64,000 nt of DNA from the NCBI RefSeq assembly GCF_937616625.2, contig NC_065574.1:3596001-3660000 (forward strand), in the 5' to 3' direction. Within the stretch, counting starts at the first letter, position 1. The number at the start of each line of letters is the position of its first letter. Below the pieces are notes generated by a model that was not told the origin of the DNA, searched no databases, and saw nothing but the letters and a program-made list of their open reading frames with translations. The position numbers and the translations under genes were made by a program. This document shows positions 22,496 to 36,012 of the stretch, piece after piece. Source of the DNA: Mercurialis annua. Taxonomy: Eukaryota; Streptophyta; Magnoliopsida; Malpighiales; Euphorbiaceae.

Positions 22496-23407
22496 CATTA
22501 ATTAAGCTTTAAATATAATAGTCAACGGGATTTCATGAAGGACCTATTACGATAACAAAATTAGCGGTTATTCTCTAAAAGGTAGTTACTGATTTTTAAT
22601 TTTCGTATATTTTTTAATCATCTCATCTCATCTTTTCCCTAATTGCATTTTTTTTAATTTTGGCATTGAATCCGATGATACATATTTCATCGAAGTATAA
22701 CGTCAAGTTTAATTTAAATAATATAAAACCATGTATCATGGTCATAATCATTTATCAAATTATTAATTACATTTTGAATGTATAAGAACTCAGATTATAC
22801 ATTTGACGTAATTAACGTATCATCTGGGAGATGTTTTTTACGTTCATGAAGTATTTATTCATATGGTATCTAGTCATTAGCATGCATGTATTCTTTATCA
22901 TAAAGGTGCACCTAATAAAATTTAAATTGATTGAATAATATTTTATATATTATATAGTTCACAATCACATATAAATATGTCACAATCGATAGATCAGGCG
23001 GCTATACATTATATATATGAGGTTAAATAAAAAGGTCGGCTGCTAGTCTTATGTAGACCAGGAGTTTAACTCGGTGAGTCGGTGGCGGGTAGAAAAATAA
23101 AATGTTCTTAGCAATTCTTAATTCTTCCTCTGCTTTTTTCAGCCATTAATTGATAAAAAAAATATCAATTTTAATCTGAAAGTAATTTTGCTGCATATAA
23201 TTTAGCAATTCTTCCCTTTTTATTTCCATCCTATTAAAAATCAGGAGAACACGATATAAAATAGAAGAAATATTGTTATTAATTTTAATTTAAACTAAAT
23301 TTCTCCACGTTAATGATAAAATTATCTCTAACAAAAAAATTACAAAATAAATTAATCTAGAACCAGAGCCTATCTGTCATACATACCATAATTTTTTAAC
23401 CTTGTTA

Positions 23408-23680
23408 CTCCCTCCGTCCCAATAGAGTTGTCCACTTTGCCTTTATCACATAGTTTAAGAAAAGCAATCATTGTTTATAGTTTTTATAAAATTTTCCTTA
23501 CTTTTCTTGTCATACCCCTATTTAATGTAGGGTCCACTTGCAATTTACTTTTATTAGTGGACTTTAAATAGGGGTAATGTAGGAAAATTAAGTGTAAAGT
23601 TAGTTACTTTTTGAAAGTGAACAAGAGTTTTGGGACAAAAAAAATTCTCAAAGTGGACAACTCTATTGGGACGGAGGGAG
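23408..23680. mobile_element. Stowaway (Tc1/mariner) MITE
   Basis: The 273-bp element has long terminal inverted repeats starting CTCCCTCCGTCCCAATAGAG and ending with its complement. It is flanked by TA on both sides (23406-23407, 23681-23682). The CTCCCTCCGT start and TA target duplication are diagnostic of Stowaway MITEs. The near-perfect ends suggest a fairly recent insertion. Confidence 0.93.
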
Positions 23681-23682
23681 TA

Positions 23683-26090
23683 GTTGTTAGCCTTATCCAG
23701 CATTTGGCCTCAGTTCGGAGCTTATATGGTGCGATATTATATATACATTACCAAGTTGGATATATTTTTAACATATGAGCGTATAACATTACAGCTCTAA
23801 ACAAAATTGAAGATATATTTAATAAAAAAAAAGAAAAATGATAAACCAAACTAGAAATTGGGGCAGATAAATTTATTTTGTCGAAAAAAATTATATCTAA
23901 ATTTTTTTTAGTCTACATACTAAAGACTCTGAACTTGAATCCTCTAGTTAAGACAAAACACTCTAGTACCAGTTCGCTTATTATTGTTTAATTATCAATG
24001 TAGATAATGATATATAATTTGCTTATGCAATTGTCATTTTCTATAGGTTTTTTCTATTACCGTTAGGCTTAAACAAACACCAAATCTTCATTAATATATT
24101 CTAACTTTGGAAAAAAAAAAAACACCAAATTGACCTTAAAATAATATATAAAAAATGAATGTTTGTTGAGTGCATGCAACTTTTTTAAGCTAATTAACTT
24201 AGCCAAACTCAACAAAGTTCAAAGCTTAATTGGTTTAGGCCTCTTCAATGATTGAGACATTATACTTAAAAAATTTAATCTTATACTCAAATTGAGATGA
24301 GATAATCCTCTCAATATTTCACATCAATCATTATTAAAATGTTTCACGAGAGCTGCCAAATATTGACCCAAGAACATGAATAGAAGAACTACAGCAAGAT
24401 ATAAAGATTTTCATTAAAAAAAAAAACTATACTTAATTATGAAAACAATTATACATGCAACTCCAATTATTCAATTTTACGAATTTAATCATCGGCTCGT
24501 AGAAACAGAGAATCATATTAAATTAGTAATAGCTTTCCTTCTCAAGCCTAACCTAATACCATTAGAGTGATAGCTTGAAAATAAAAATGTGCTTCACCTA
24601 ATTATAAGAATCTATTTTAGATCAGGCTTCTCTTTGAGAGTGACTATTCATGCTATTGACCGGTTTTCCAATACTAAATACTAAAATTAATATCCAACAT
24701 TATACAGCGAAAGCGGTATATGATAAATGCGGAGCGGTTCTTTACTAAATTCTAAAATTAATACCCAGCATTATACAACGAAAGAGAGCTTATATGATAA
24801 ATGCGGAGTGAGAATGTCATCAAAGCCCCCTTCTCCTCTTATTCATTGCAAAAAAGGACTAATCCTCACATTGCCAATAGTGATCACATAATAGATAAAA
24901 TACGTCATCTGTTAACAGAGCCATTGAATTCCACATAATTTAATAATGTGAAACTCAATTAAATTTGTCCATGTATGACGGTGGCACGCAAAATATATCC
25001 AGGAATTTCTCTATTTCTATTTATAAGTATTATAACATGTTAAATTCATGCCCTTTTTCTAGGCCACAATATTGTACCGTGTAAGGTCCCGCACTACAGA
25101 GAAACAAAAAAAATCTTGCTCTTCAAAAATTGCCATGACTCAATTATTCATGCCCATGCCTATTGTTTCTTTTCTATATTGAACATGTTAAGTTAGTTTT
25201 GTTTAGTTTAATGTAATTAATCTAAAAAATCAGCTTCACATAAAATAGTAGATAAAAATTGAAGGCAGTAAAGACATGGCAAGTGGTTTAACATTGAAAT
25301 CTTAGACTAAATATGGACAGAGAGTAACCTCACTTTTAACTTAGTAGTGCCTACTTCAGGCAAGAAATTAGGCTGCCATTCTTATTCTTATCATATGTGA
25401 ATCAATGTCAAATATTTGGTCTGGGTGAAAATGCCAACTTAAATTTCTAACCTAACTTAGGACCAAAACCACATGCTATGCCCACTTCTGGGAGATCCCC
25501 AAGTTTCTTTTTGGCATATCTCTACAACTTAGTATTACCAGACTCGCTTTCCTTCTTTTACCGACTAGTTATACCAAAAGATATCACTTACGTCCCTTCA
25601 TAGGCACCCGAGTTTTCTTCAATTAGGTTCTGCTTTCTACCTACAATCATGCATTCACCGCTAACCTCTATTCCAATTCTTTTGGAATATTACGGTCCTC
25701 ACACGTACAGCCGTAAATAAACCATGTTTGTAAGTGCTAGATGGATCAAGGCTATTCCGACGAAGGTACTTGTACGAATTGTGCACTGACACGAGTGAGA
25801 GAAGACTGTTGAGTGAAACATCTCTAAAGTTCAATAGCCACTCGGCTATTTCTAAAATTCAGCACTAGTGAGATAGAAATGCTTCATTTGTTCACCACAA
25901 AAAAGTTATTCACAAAATTCCCTATAATTTTAACCTGCCCCATCAAGACTGGGGATTACAATGCATGCGCTCATGATTGACATTGCATATAAACTCAGGG
26001 TAGAGCAATTGACACTTAGCGCAAAAATATATTCTATGTGTATTTGTTGAGAGAAAGAATGAGATTAAGAAACAGAAGATAAGACAGAAG
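23683..26090. other. Intergenic spacer, no gene seen
   Basis: Non-repetitive sequence with one local duplication at 24672-24810. The last part (about 25950-26090) is probably the 3' untranslated region of the metallo-hydrolase gene. No coding frame or RNA gene was recognised. Confidence 0.55.
24672..24810 (+). repeat. ~68-bp tandem duplication, diverged
   Basis: Two copies (24672-24736 and 24743-24810) share ACTAAAT.CTAAAATTAATA, CATTATACA.CGAAAG and ATATGATAAATGCGGAG. They differ by a few substitutions and small indels, so the duplication is old. Confidence 0.8.
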
Positions 26091-29000
26091 TTAGAGTGTT
26101 ACTGGTATACGCAACCCATCATAGCTTAGTTGTACATCAAGCCCTTCTGTCTCCATCAACTTCAAAAGCTCTTCGTTTACCTTGTCGTGATCCATCAAGT
26201 GCATCATGCCTGAACAACAACAAAATAGGATAAGGAGTGCTTGAATATATTTTTGAGATTAATGTTATACAGCCATTTGAAGCTATTCAACAAGGATTTG
26301 ACCAAATCACGTTAAGACTGGAGCAGAAATTATAATCACATTGATCGAGATGCAAGATTGCTTACACATACCAGTGAAAAGTGTTCTCTTTGGTCGAATC
26401 TTCCGCACTTCCTCTAAGGCCTGAAATGAATTTTAATGAGCATATATTCCTTAAAGAATAAATTTTTATTACCAGAGAATGCTAATTTTTTTTATTTAAT
26501 TTTATGAAACCTCTCATAAAAAAACACTCGTGTACCACTAATTTCTATGGAACAAGATATGAAATTGTTTTTTCCTTTCCCAAAAGGTTTACATTTTTAA
26601 GAGAAGACATCATGGTTTCTTTTCTTAGTCAACACAAACAAGAAACAAAATGTTTGTAGCACTATATATGTTGACACCAACAGATAAATAGATGATTAAT
26701 TATACCCTTGGAAGTCCAAAATGTGTAGCTGATGAGCGATCGGGCCTCAGAGCATCCTAAAAAATTACCAGATTCAGATATATAAGCTAATGAAGAAATT
26801 ATGCATAATTGCATAAAGCAATTACAAAATGTAAATTGCAAGTAGAGATGCACATGAAATCTTAGAGAGAGAGAGAGAGACCACTATCAGAATGTCACAG
26901 TCCCTGAGTAATGGATATGTTTCTTCAAGTATGTCACTAACATCACTGCAAATGAAAAACAAACTCCAGAATGAGGGTAGAAAGAAAACAATGCAATTTT
27001 AAAACCCACATGCTTAGAGCATCACCTGATATAACATATGTTACCAAAGCGAAAACCAAGAGACCGATATCCGGGACCATGCCACACAGGTAAGGGGGTA
27101 AACTGAAATAAAGCAAGACAAACTTAAATAGTTCTTAAATATTTCCAAATTAACTTTCTATGTCACAGAACATATTTTTGTGCTCAAATAGAAAGATTAT
27201 TCCAAACCCCTTTTCATATTTTAGGTTGGGAAGTCCAGCGAATTATGAGCCTACAAGTACAAGGTAATGCTCTCACGAGGAAGGTTGTAATAACAAATAA
27301 ACGAGCAATGAGTGCTACAAATAGAAATTAAGTTTTGCTGAATGGTTTAGACCTAATGAGAAAGATTCAACCAGCAGAGTGTTGTGGCAGAAAGGCAGAA
27401 TTCTAAGTAGACCTACGTCTCCCATCTTTACACAAAAATCGACATGGTTTATAAGATCCATCGTGCCAACCTGGTCAATTTTCCTAGCTTCTGAAATTAT
27501 CAAATGTGAAGTCCATAACTGGGACCAACAAATGATAGCTGATATTTGTTAAAGATCAGCGGCCATCATTCCTCTCACATAGTTGCACTACTAGGCGCCG
27601 AATTAGCAAGATACCTAATTAACCTAATTGTTGAAGAATTTCAAGTTTAGTGAAACTAATCTGGCAATAAGATTGGTATTTCACTCAAACCATAGCCTCA
27701 CCATAATATTTTTATAGCTTCCAAGTAATTGTTCCTAAAATTGAGAAGTATAGCTCTTTGCATTTGCATTGCAGCAAGAAGTTTTTAACAACAATGAGTA
27801 CTTCAACTACATACTTTAATAGTTTAATTATAGCTGAAGTACAGCCCTGATCAACAAAGATGCACTCTCTACCATTCAAAATGTTAAATCTGAAATTGAC
27901 AACATGTTCAAACTTCAAATTCATAGCAATTAAACTCAAATGAGAAAAGCCATTTATTACTAATTGAAAAATCAGTGGATACCTTCAAATCACATACAAC
28001 AAACGGCTCCTCATGCATGATGTTAAATTGTATCGATGAAACGGCAGCACCAGGTGTTATCACGCTTGTATCCACCAAATAATAATGAGTTTTCTTCATC
28101 ACCTGCATTAATTTACCATTGTAAAAACAATTCTAATATTTTAAATTCACAAGAAAAAAATTCATAAAATCGACACTTTTGCATAGTGAGTGTCATGTAT
28201 CCAAAACAGACCAGCCTTTTGATCAGAAAAATGGTGGACCGGGATTTCATGCACCAACTAACAGTTATTTTAGGAGAAGAAAAAGAAATGCATGAAGATG
28301 ACCCAAAAGTAATGATTATTCTACGATTTAATGATGATTTACTGACATGGTTAATAATGAATCCATGAGACATTTGGGAAGAAAGCTCAGTTTTATTTAT
28401 TGCTTCAGTAAGTCTGCAGTGTAAGGCCAATGACGAATTTCTAAAAGGTTAGTTAATCCCGAAATAGTCACTACTTTACACCAGATCATCTTTATCATAA
28501 TACTATTAGCTTCAAAAAGCATGCTCAAATGCAAAAGCATAAGAAAAGAGTTAAAAGAATTTGTAAAAGACGGTACACAATTTTGACCTCAAAATCGCGC
28601 TCTGCGACATAGATTGGAATGTAAGGTTGGACATTGTTTGTCCAGTCCCGAAGATCATCCAGACCTGGGGAAGCAAGTTACATAGGAAAAGGGACATTCT
28701 TTAGTGTCAGATAACATGTAAAATTCTACTTTAAAAGGACAAGGAGAACTTTAGGCATTGCCTTTATATAGTTATTCCAAAATAACATTAGGAAGTGTTA
28801 ATGTTGGAGACCTCCAATTGCATCAGCATGAGAATGAGTGATAATAACTGCATCAATTGTTCTTAGCCTGGAAAAATGCAATTAGTTACAAAAACGCAAA
28901 TACATAATACTGGACAGATGCAAAATAACAGAGCTAGCAAAAAACAACCAAAACTTTATGGTTTACATGAAACCAAATTATGATGTCACTCTCAGTACCA

Positions 29001-30514
29001 TCTAGAAGAGATATGAAATTGCAGCATCTGTCCACTACCACATGCATATATTCTTATGCTCGTTTGTGCATATGATATAGAACAAATTTTTGTCCATCCT
29101 ACTTTATAGTAAGAGGTTAATTTTAATTGATCTATGTAAATTCCTATAGATAACTTAAAGAATGATATCTAGATCCTCGCCTAGCAGGAGACACCAAATC
29201 TTCAGTCAAACAGTTGTTGATCAACACACACCAATAAATATAAAAGGAAACTGTAGATGATAGCTTGAGAAACTTAAGAAACTAACCCATATGCTGGAAA
29301 CCACTGAAGTACACTATGGTAGAAAAACCTGCAAAATTAAATATGAAGAAAGAAGTTCCATCAAATAATGCAGGGGAGTCAAACCAGAACATCATACTCA
29401 ATCAACATGAACTTTTTCATTGGCTGCATTTACATATCAGAAATTTTATAAACTGTTCCACAATGTGAGAATGCAAGCCAGATATGTGACTTCATTTTAG
29501 AGTTTTAGTCCACAACTAATAATATAAGGAAATGCAGCTGGAAATGATGAGATGTCAGATAATCAAATCATATCCTACGGAATGGCATTGCATGCATAAG
29601 AATGCTCCATCACCATACTAGAACTACTCAGAACTAATGCTAGATTTTAAAGTAGGCATACAAGTTTTTCATGCGATAAAAACAATAGTAAGACTACAGA
29701 TTCTTTTCACTTACTTGCCGGCATCTATTAGAATGTTATGCCTACCAGTAGGCCCAGCATATCGAATCAAAAGACCCGTGTTGAGTCTTCTATTCTTATT
29801 ACCAGGCTCCGCAGCTTTTAAGCACACCTGAGAAATAATAGAGCATTTGATGTCTAAAAACAATCAATGGATCAGGCACAATACTTATGCAACGACGTTT
29901 GCACAAATACCTGACATTTCTTTAGTGGATTAGTAAGGCAGCTGAGTCGCGGAATCCCTTCACTCGTACCAGTTCCCATGAAAATGATTTCAGATTGGTC
30001 TATGGACAGCTTGGTATCCGCATTTTCACTTGCATCTACAACGAAATTCCGTGTCGAACAATAATAAGATTAGCAAATGCACTGAAGTATAAAGCTAAAT
30101 CATTAAAACACATTGCATCATAAAGTAAGCAAATGAGCAAATAATGCAACTACAAGCTGATATCTCAAACAACTCAATTCTACACCAGATAATGGAAATT
30201 CAAAACTAATTAAAATCTAGCTTCCCCTAATTTCGAGGCAAGAACACTATTATATCACAAACAATATTAAACTAAGTTCATTGTAAATATAGAAGAGCTC
30301 AGAACATACTTGATACAGAGCAAGCTCGAATTATACTCCTAATTGGGGAGGACCCATTTTTGCAAAGTGAAAATGGAGCGGACCCATATTTGCAAAGTGA
30401 AAATGGAGCGAACCCATTTCTTGTAAGGGAAAATGAAGAGAATTGGCGTCTGTGAGATGCAAAACTGGCGATAGAAGAAGGAGATACACGAATTGAGCCT
30501 AGAAATTGAACCAT
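26091..30514 (-). CDS. Plastid-type metallo-hydrolase (metallo-beta-lactamase fold, PhnP-like)
   Basis: Twelve exons on the minus strand: 30310-30514, 29911-30035, 29715-29827, 29287-29328, 28812-28867, 28588-28664, 27983-28102, 27026-27102, 26882-26945, 26706-26756, 26372-26420 and 26091-26209. All introns are GT-AG; the total is 1098 bp (365 residues). Exon 1 is rich in Ser, Arg and Phe and poor in acids, as in a chloroplast or mitochondrial transit peptide. The mature part opens with IIFMGTGTSEGIPRL, then a metal-binding loop THSHADAIGGLDDLRDW (His173, His175, Asp177), PVWHGPGY, YISDVSDI and LIVDALRP. This resembles the plant family of Arabidopsis At1g30300 and bacterial PhnP phosphodiesterases. 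HSHADAI replaces the commoner HxHxDH, with Ala for the second His, so the substrate should not be assumed. No sign of decay. Confidence 0.9.
30354..30443 (-). repeat. 30-bp tandem repeat within transit-peptide exon
   Basis: Three consecutive 30-bp units, the first two nearly identical, keep the frame. They encode the ten-residue repeat GFAPFSLCK(Y/N) / GSAPFSLCKN and a weaker upstream copy. In-frame expansion in a transit peptide is likely tolerated. Confidence 0.85.
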
Positions 30515-30703
30515 CTTTGTTGGGTTGAATGTGAAGGTATAATTATTTTCTTTAATCTCTGTGTTTGTTTGATTTTCTCAAATGTTTTTGAATGTAAATT
30601 AATAAATATCTTGTTGAAAAGAAGAAAAAAAGGGAATATCAGAAACAAAATGCTCTTTATTTTTTCAAGTGTTTAATTACAACAAAATAATAAAAGTTTG
30701 CAT

Positions 30704-31010
30704 GTTTTGTCATTGTAACTATACTTTTTAAAATCGGCTAGTTTAGTCCATTTCAGATATTTGTAACTTGTTTTTAGCTATTCGTGAATCAAATCAAAGA
30801 ATTTTTCATTCGTAAATGGCTAAACTAACCGATTTTAAATGATATGAGGTATTTAAAACCTATTCTGGTGAAATCAATCAAAATCGGCTAGTTTAACCCC
30901 TTTACAAATGACAAATTTTTTTGTTTGGTTCACGAATGACTAAAAAAATTTAATTATCCCAAAATGGGTTAAACTAGCCGTTTTGAAAGTTTGATTATAA
31001 TTGACAAAAC
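30704..31010. mobile_element. Probable MITE with ~45-bp terminal inverted repeats
   Basis: The left end (GTTTTGTCATTGTAACTATAC, CGGCTAGTTTAGTCC) is mirrored by the right end (GGGTTAAACTAGCC, TTGATTATAATTGACAAAAC). A further internal copy of CGGCTAGTTTAACCCC lies at about 30884. No clear target duplication was found, so the exact ends are uncertain. Confidence 0.55.
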
Positions 31011-31581
31011 CCGCAAATGTTTGATATTATATTGAGATTAATACCTTTTCAAAACATGAAAAATAAATGAAAAAAGTAAGGGTAACTCAAGTATGGGGAT
31101 AAATAAGTCATTTTGGATTTTTTTAATTAATTAAATTATAAATTTATATCTCGTGATTAAATTAATTAATTTTGATGTTTTTAATTAATTAAATTTAAAA
31201 GTATGTGTTTTGAGATCAAGTGACCTATATTATGGTATAACTGAGGAGCTGAAATTAATTTACTCAAAAATTAAAAGTCACCGAGATGCAAATTTTGAGA
31301 TTGAGTTAATTAAAAAAATTAAAAATAATTTGCTTGACTCCAAAACATAAATATAGAGATTAGATTAATTGTTTCTCAGTTAGATAAAACGTATTGTAAA
31401 ATTGGATGTGATTTTCATGTTCCTCCTTTCATCTCCTTTATGTTGAAACAATTACAAGCAGAACATGAAAGAATGAATATTCCAAATCGCGGATTATGTC
31501 GCTCTCTTTTAAAAGTTTTGCGGCTCTGGCCAGAGATGCAAACTGCGGTGACCCTAAAATAAAACAGTTTTCTAACTATTA

Positions 31582-32110
31582 TGTAATACCCCGCACCGTC
31601 GTGATATAAGTTTCCAACGTGTGACGTTTGCTCTATTCAAATTTTCAGTGTGACACGCGTCAAATTCGTAGTAATCGATTTCTGGACTTTCTTTTATTAT
31701 GTTATGGATGGGAGTTAGTCGAAATTTTTATTGAAATTGACAAGTGTTACAATCTTTAAGGTAAAAGTAAATTGTGATTCTAATTCGTTAAACAGTTTGA
31801 TCGTTGATCGAGAATTGAATTCTGTATTATTCTCGAAAGGATTAGAAATGAGATGAGGAATTTATGATTTGGTTTTGTGAGCGTGTTAGTTAGGGCATAA
31901 TCAATAAGATTTTGATCATTTTTTCGATGATTATCGTTATTGTATTCGCGTGTTTTCAAAATCTGATATAATTAGTAAAATATCGATATCTCCTAATTGA
32001 ACCGTTGGATTGAGCTCATTTTGAAATATGTTGTTCCTAAGAGATTTATCTAGCATTCGATCGTTGGGATCGTCTGTTGGTGGTACAGACGGGTGCCTAT
32101 TAATGATAGA
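31582..32110 (+). mobile_element. Tekay-like LTR fragment
   Basis: It starts TGTAATACCCCGCACC, the same LTR start as the family at 1-2991 and 47058-49235. It contains CATTTTGAAATATGTTGTTC and GATCGTTGGGATCG, a style common in chromovirus LTRs. No matching end or coding part was found; the right limit is a guess. It is unlike the other LTRs here beyond the first bases, so it is another family. Confidence 0.5.
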
Positions 32111-32700
32111 CGATTATTTGGATGCACCCGAGATTCCAACTCTAACTCACAATGAAAACATGCGCTCGAATCCACTCGAGTCCAAAACATCAAAATCAAA
32201 AATATTGATATATAAAAAAAACGTGGAAACAACCTCACGTTCAACATCCAACGTAAGAGTGCAAAAATGATAAAAATAAAATAAATATAACACTAGATTT
32301 GTAATGACTGTTGCGGGATAATTTAAAACATTTCAACTTTTTTTAAAAACTCAAACCTTCAGAATGAATGTAAATTGTAATTATAAATGTAATCGGGAGA
32401 TATTGATGAGCACTTTGTATTAAATGTTACCAAAATAAATGTAATTATATCACACGTTTCTAAAAATAAATGCAATTAAATAATACGTTTTTGTAAAATA
32501 AAATGTATAGTAGTTAAAGGGGTTAAAAATATATAACATTCAAAAATAAAAAAATAATAAGTATTCAAACTGAACCAACCATGAAACGGAGCTTTAACAA
32601 AAGAAAAAATTGGCAAATTTAAGGATATTATGGCCAATTTAACAAGTTTTGGAGTGCAAACATCAAGTTGTGGAGTGTAAAAATTGCTACCCTAAAACAC

Positions 32701-32923
32701 GAGAAATTCTTAGGTAGACTTAGTCCACCACGTCATCCGTGGACTAAGCCTATCACATAATGACACGTCATTAAAATGATGGCAATCTTGTAATATTACT
32801 ATTCAAAAGTGTAAATAAGTAATAAACGAATTTACAAGATTGCCATCATTTTAATGACGTGTCATTATATAATAGGCTAGTCCACGGATGACGTGGTGGA
32901 CTGAGTCTACCTAAGAATCTCTC
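32701..32923. mobile_element. Fold-back MITE (Mutator-like, 9-bp TSD)
   Basis: The 223-bp element is nearly all inverted repeat: about 90-bp arms beginning GAGAAATTCTTAGGTAGACT and ending with the complement. It is flanked by CTAAAACAC on both sides (32692-32700, 32924-32932). The 9-bp target duplication points to the Mutator superfamily. Arms differ by a few bases. Confidence 0.85.
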
Positions 32924-33303
32924 CTAAAACACATAGCAAGTTAAAGGGATTTAAAATATATAACATCCAAAAAATAAAAAACTAATAAGATTTCGAACCG
33001 AACCAACCATACTAGACCAACTAATTGATCGACCGGCCGACGACGCGCACGCAATGACGGAGATGAGGGAGGCATGGGAGTGTCACGACCCTCTCTAAAA
33101 TTTTAAAATTGTTAAAATTACCACCAATTTTTTTATTTTTTACAATTTAGCCCCCCCTAATTTTTAAAATTGCCTACTTCATATATTACATATTGTAATT
33201 TGGCCCTCCCTATGTTGAAATCCTGGCTCCACGTGTGATAATTCGGAAAGAGGCTGAGTCGCATACTAGCAATTGTGGCGTCCCTAGAATAAAACAGCCG
33301 TAT

Positions 33304-33351
33304 AACTAGGATTTTTTCGATCTGTCTATTTCAAACAGAGAAGAAGACTAT
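33304..33351 (+). repeat. 48-bp direct repeat, copy 1 (copy 2 at 35369-35416)
   Basis: AACTAGGATTTTTTCGATCT and the following CAAACAGAGAAGAA are repeated almost exactly 2.06 kb downstream. The intervening DNA shows no coding frame. It could be a short terminal repeat of a decayed element. Confidence 0.7.
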
Positions 33352-33607
33352 ATTAGATTTGCTGCGAATAATTTCCTTTCTCACAAATCATCCACTTGAA
33401 TATTATCAACTCTCGTATAATTGCTTCAATTTTGCATAAAATTTTCTTTTTTTTAAATCAGTAATTTTTCTAATAAAAAATGTGTTTTTAATTTTCAATT
33501 TTTGAATTCATATTTTATATATTTCATCATTCATTGCTAGTTATCAAATTCACAAATATCTTAAACTATTATAAGGCGAATACTAACGAGGATATTGAAT
33601 ATATTAG

Positions 33608-33757
33608 TGTACTCCGTTTGAGGTTTTGTACTCCTTGTGAGGTTAATGTACTCCTTGTGAGGTTATTGTACTCATTGTGAGGTTTTGTACTCCTTATGAG
33701 GTTATTGTACTTTTTGTGAAGTTATGTACTCCTTGTGAGGCTATTATATTCCTGATG
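33608..33757 (+). repeat. Minisatellite, ~21-bp unit, 7-8 copies
   Basis: The unit resembles GTACTCCTTGTGAGGTTATT, with single-base changes and small length changes among copies. Confidence 0.85.
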
Positions 33758-36007
33758 AGATTCTACATTAATTGAAATAATTTTTTGAATTAATTGACAG
33801 TTTTTAGTTTAAATAGTATATCCAATTACCTTGTATGATCATGCTACTTCTTATCAACATAATTTGATGGTACCCAATTTATAACCAACAACTGCAAAAC
33901 ATTTTCTCATGTAAATAGATAAATATGAAAATCTCAATTCCTAAGCCAATTATTAGCATCAAAATGGTCATTCACCAAACAAATTGTACTTTTCATTTCT
34001 GATTTCTTAATTAAATTCAAAATATTTAAATTCATTCTTGAAGTTGACGGCTTCTCTTTGTTGCTCTTTACCAATATTTGATTTTGGGACCATATTATCC
34101 TCAAGAGAGAATAACCGTTTCATGAATTAGAAACCGATTCGTATCTATAACCATTAAGTGGTGACGAAATTACTATTATTTTCTTTTTCAGAATTTGATA
34201 TTAAAATTATATGGTTTTTTTTATTTATATATTAACTATGTAAAATTAGTATGAAATTGATTTTTTCAATTCAATTTTTTAATAAAAGTGTAATATATAG
34301 AGTGTCTTGAGATTTGAAAAAACATTTTTAACTATCATTATAGTTAGTGGTCTTTGACAGATCAAATTCATTTGAATTATTATTTATTAATTGGTGTTTT
34401 TGATTAATATATTTGTTTTCTCTATATATCTTATTATGAGTTTTTTTTATCATAAACATTATAGACGATGGAACATTAACTGTATATTATTAAATTTTTG
34501 TTACGCTCATGAGAGGTTAAATTTAATGAGTTTTTAATTTATGTCAAAATGAGAAACACGTTTTTTAGAATGTGGGATGATAACAAAAACAAAATTCCAG
34601 AATCAGAAAATAGTTATTATTTATATGTTCTTTATTACTTTCATCCCCAATATGGGTGATTTTCTCTCCCTATGTGGGTGTTTTTTCTCTCTGCTAAACT
34701 CCTATATAACACTTATCAATAAACTTTTTAAAATAACTACTTAATTTAAAAAATGCGATAATTTAATTAATATAACTATTTAATTATTACTTAAGTTTTT
34801 AAAATGAAACCTATTTCATAAGAGGGGCCTCTCAATTGGCCCCTCTAACTCCTATTCTCGGTAGATAAATCGAGAGGACTCCTTCAATATCAGATATGAT
34901 TATATTAAACTATTATTTTATTTTTGCGAAATAAATGAACAGGTACACTTGAGAAATTCTTTCTGGATAGTTTTTTCAATCTACGCTACTACATGTTACA
35001 ATAAACTCATAAGGTACTACTATTATCATATCATTTTTACTATTGGTACGTATCTTGATCATCTTTAATATTGTCAATTTATTTTAGCGTTCTACCGTTT
35101 GTTTAACAAATTATTTAAACTTTGGTTTATATATATTTGTTAAATAAATGTGTATTTGGATGGCTCATATTGTAGCTACAAAGTCCACTTATTATTATTT
35201 GTTTAAAAAATGGCTCATTTCCTTCATGTGGTTGTCATTCTTCTATATATTTATATACTGTTATCTCTGACAGAAAAAAAATACCTATATATAACACTCG
35301 TTATATAATTACTCAAGAATTCGTTTGTATTTTTTTGCTCTAGAAAACAAATCGTAGTAGCTTTTAAAAACTAGGATTTTTTCGATCTGTCTATTTCAAA
35401 CAGAGAAGAAAACTATTACGATCCAGATTTTGAGACCGTGACCGACGCTATACAATAAGAGTGTTGGCTATTAAATCAATGAAAAAGAAGACTTTCAAAG
35501 CTTTGATACTATAACAAATTTACAGAAAATTGAAATTTTATTAATGATCAAAAGTTATCATTTACAGTAGCATAATCAGTTTATATACTCACTGGTTTGC
35601 TGCAAAAGTAACCGCCTCTAACAAATTTATACGAATCTAACAAATTCAAAACGCATGCTAATTCAATGAGAAGTACTCGTTGCTGATGTGGTAATTCATG
35701 TAGAAGTAACAAAAGCCAAAAATCAGTAACTAAGCTTGATCAAAAGCTTTGCAGCTATTAGAATTATAGAGGAGCTGTATTATTAACCGGCCGAATTTGA
35801 GATTTTTGACGATTCATTGTATACATAGAGTTATTATATTAATCCGAACAAAAAATAGATAAGGTTTCCAATTATTTCGCTCAAATCGACCAGTCCGGTT
35901 CAAATTTGACAACCATGATCATACTATTTATTTGTTTGTTGCGTTTGTGATTTACTATAAAATTTCTAAATAATTAATTACTGGTCTTTTAACTGTTTTC
36001 TTTTATT
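33758..36007. other. AT-rich intergenic spacer
   Basis: No gene or RNA seen. It contains the second copy (35369-35416) of the 48-bp direct repeat at 33304 and otherwise low-complexity DNA. The target duplication GTTCA of the copia element lies at 36008-36012. Confidence 0.55.
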
Positions 36008-36012
36008 GTTCA

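Noticed and set aside
23030..23095. Possible tRNA-like GC stretch (GGTCGGCTGC...GTCGGTGGCGGG)
   Set aside because: It does not fold into a cloverleaf with proper A and B boxes.
33608..33757. CRISPR-like array
   Set aside because: A plant minisatellite: units adjoin without unique spacers.
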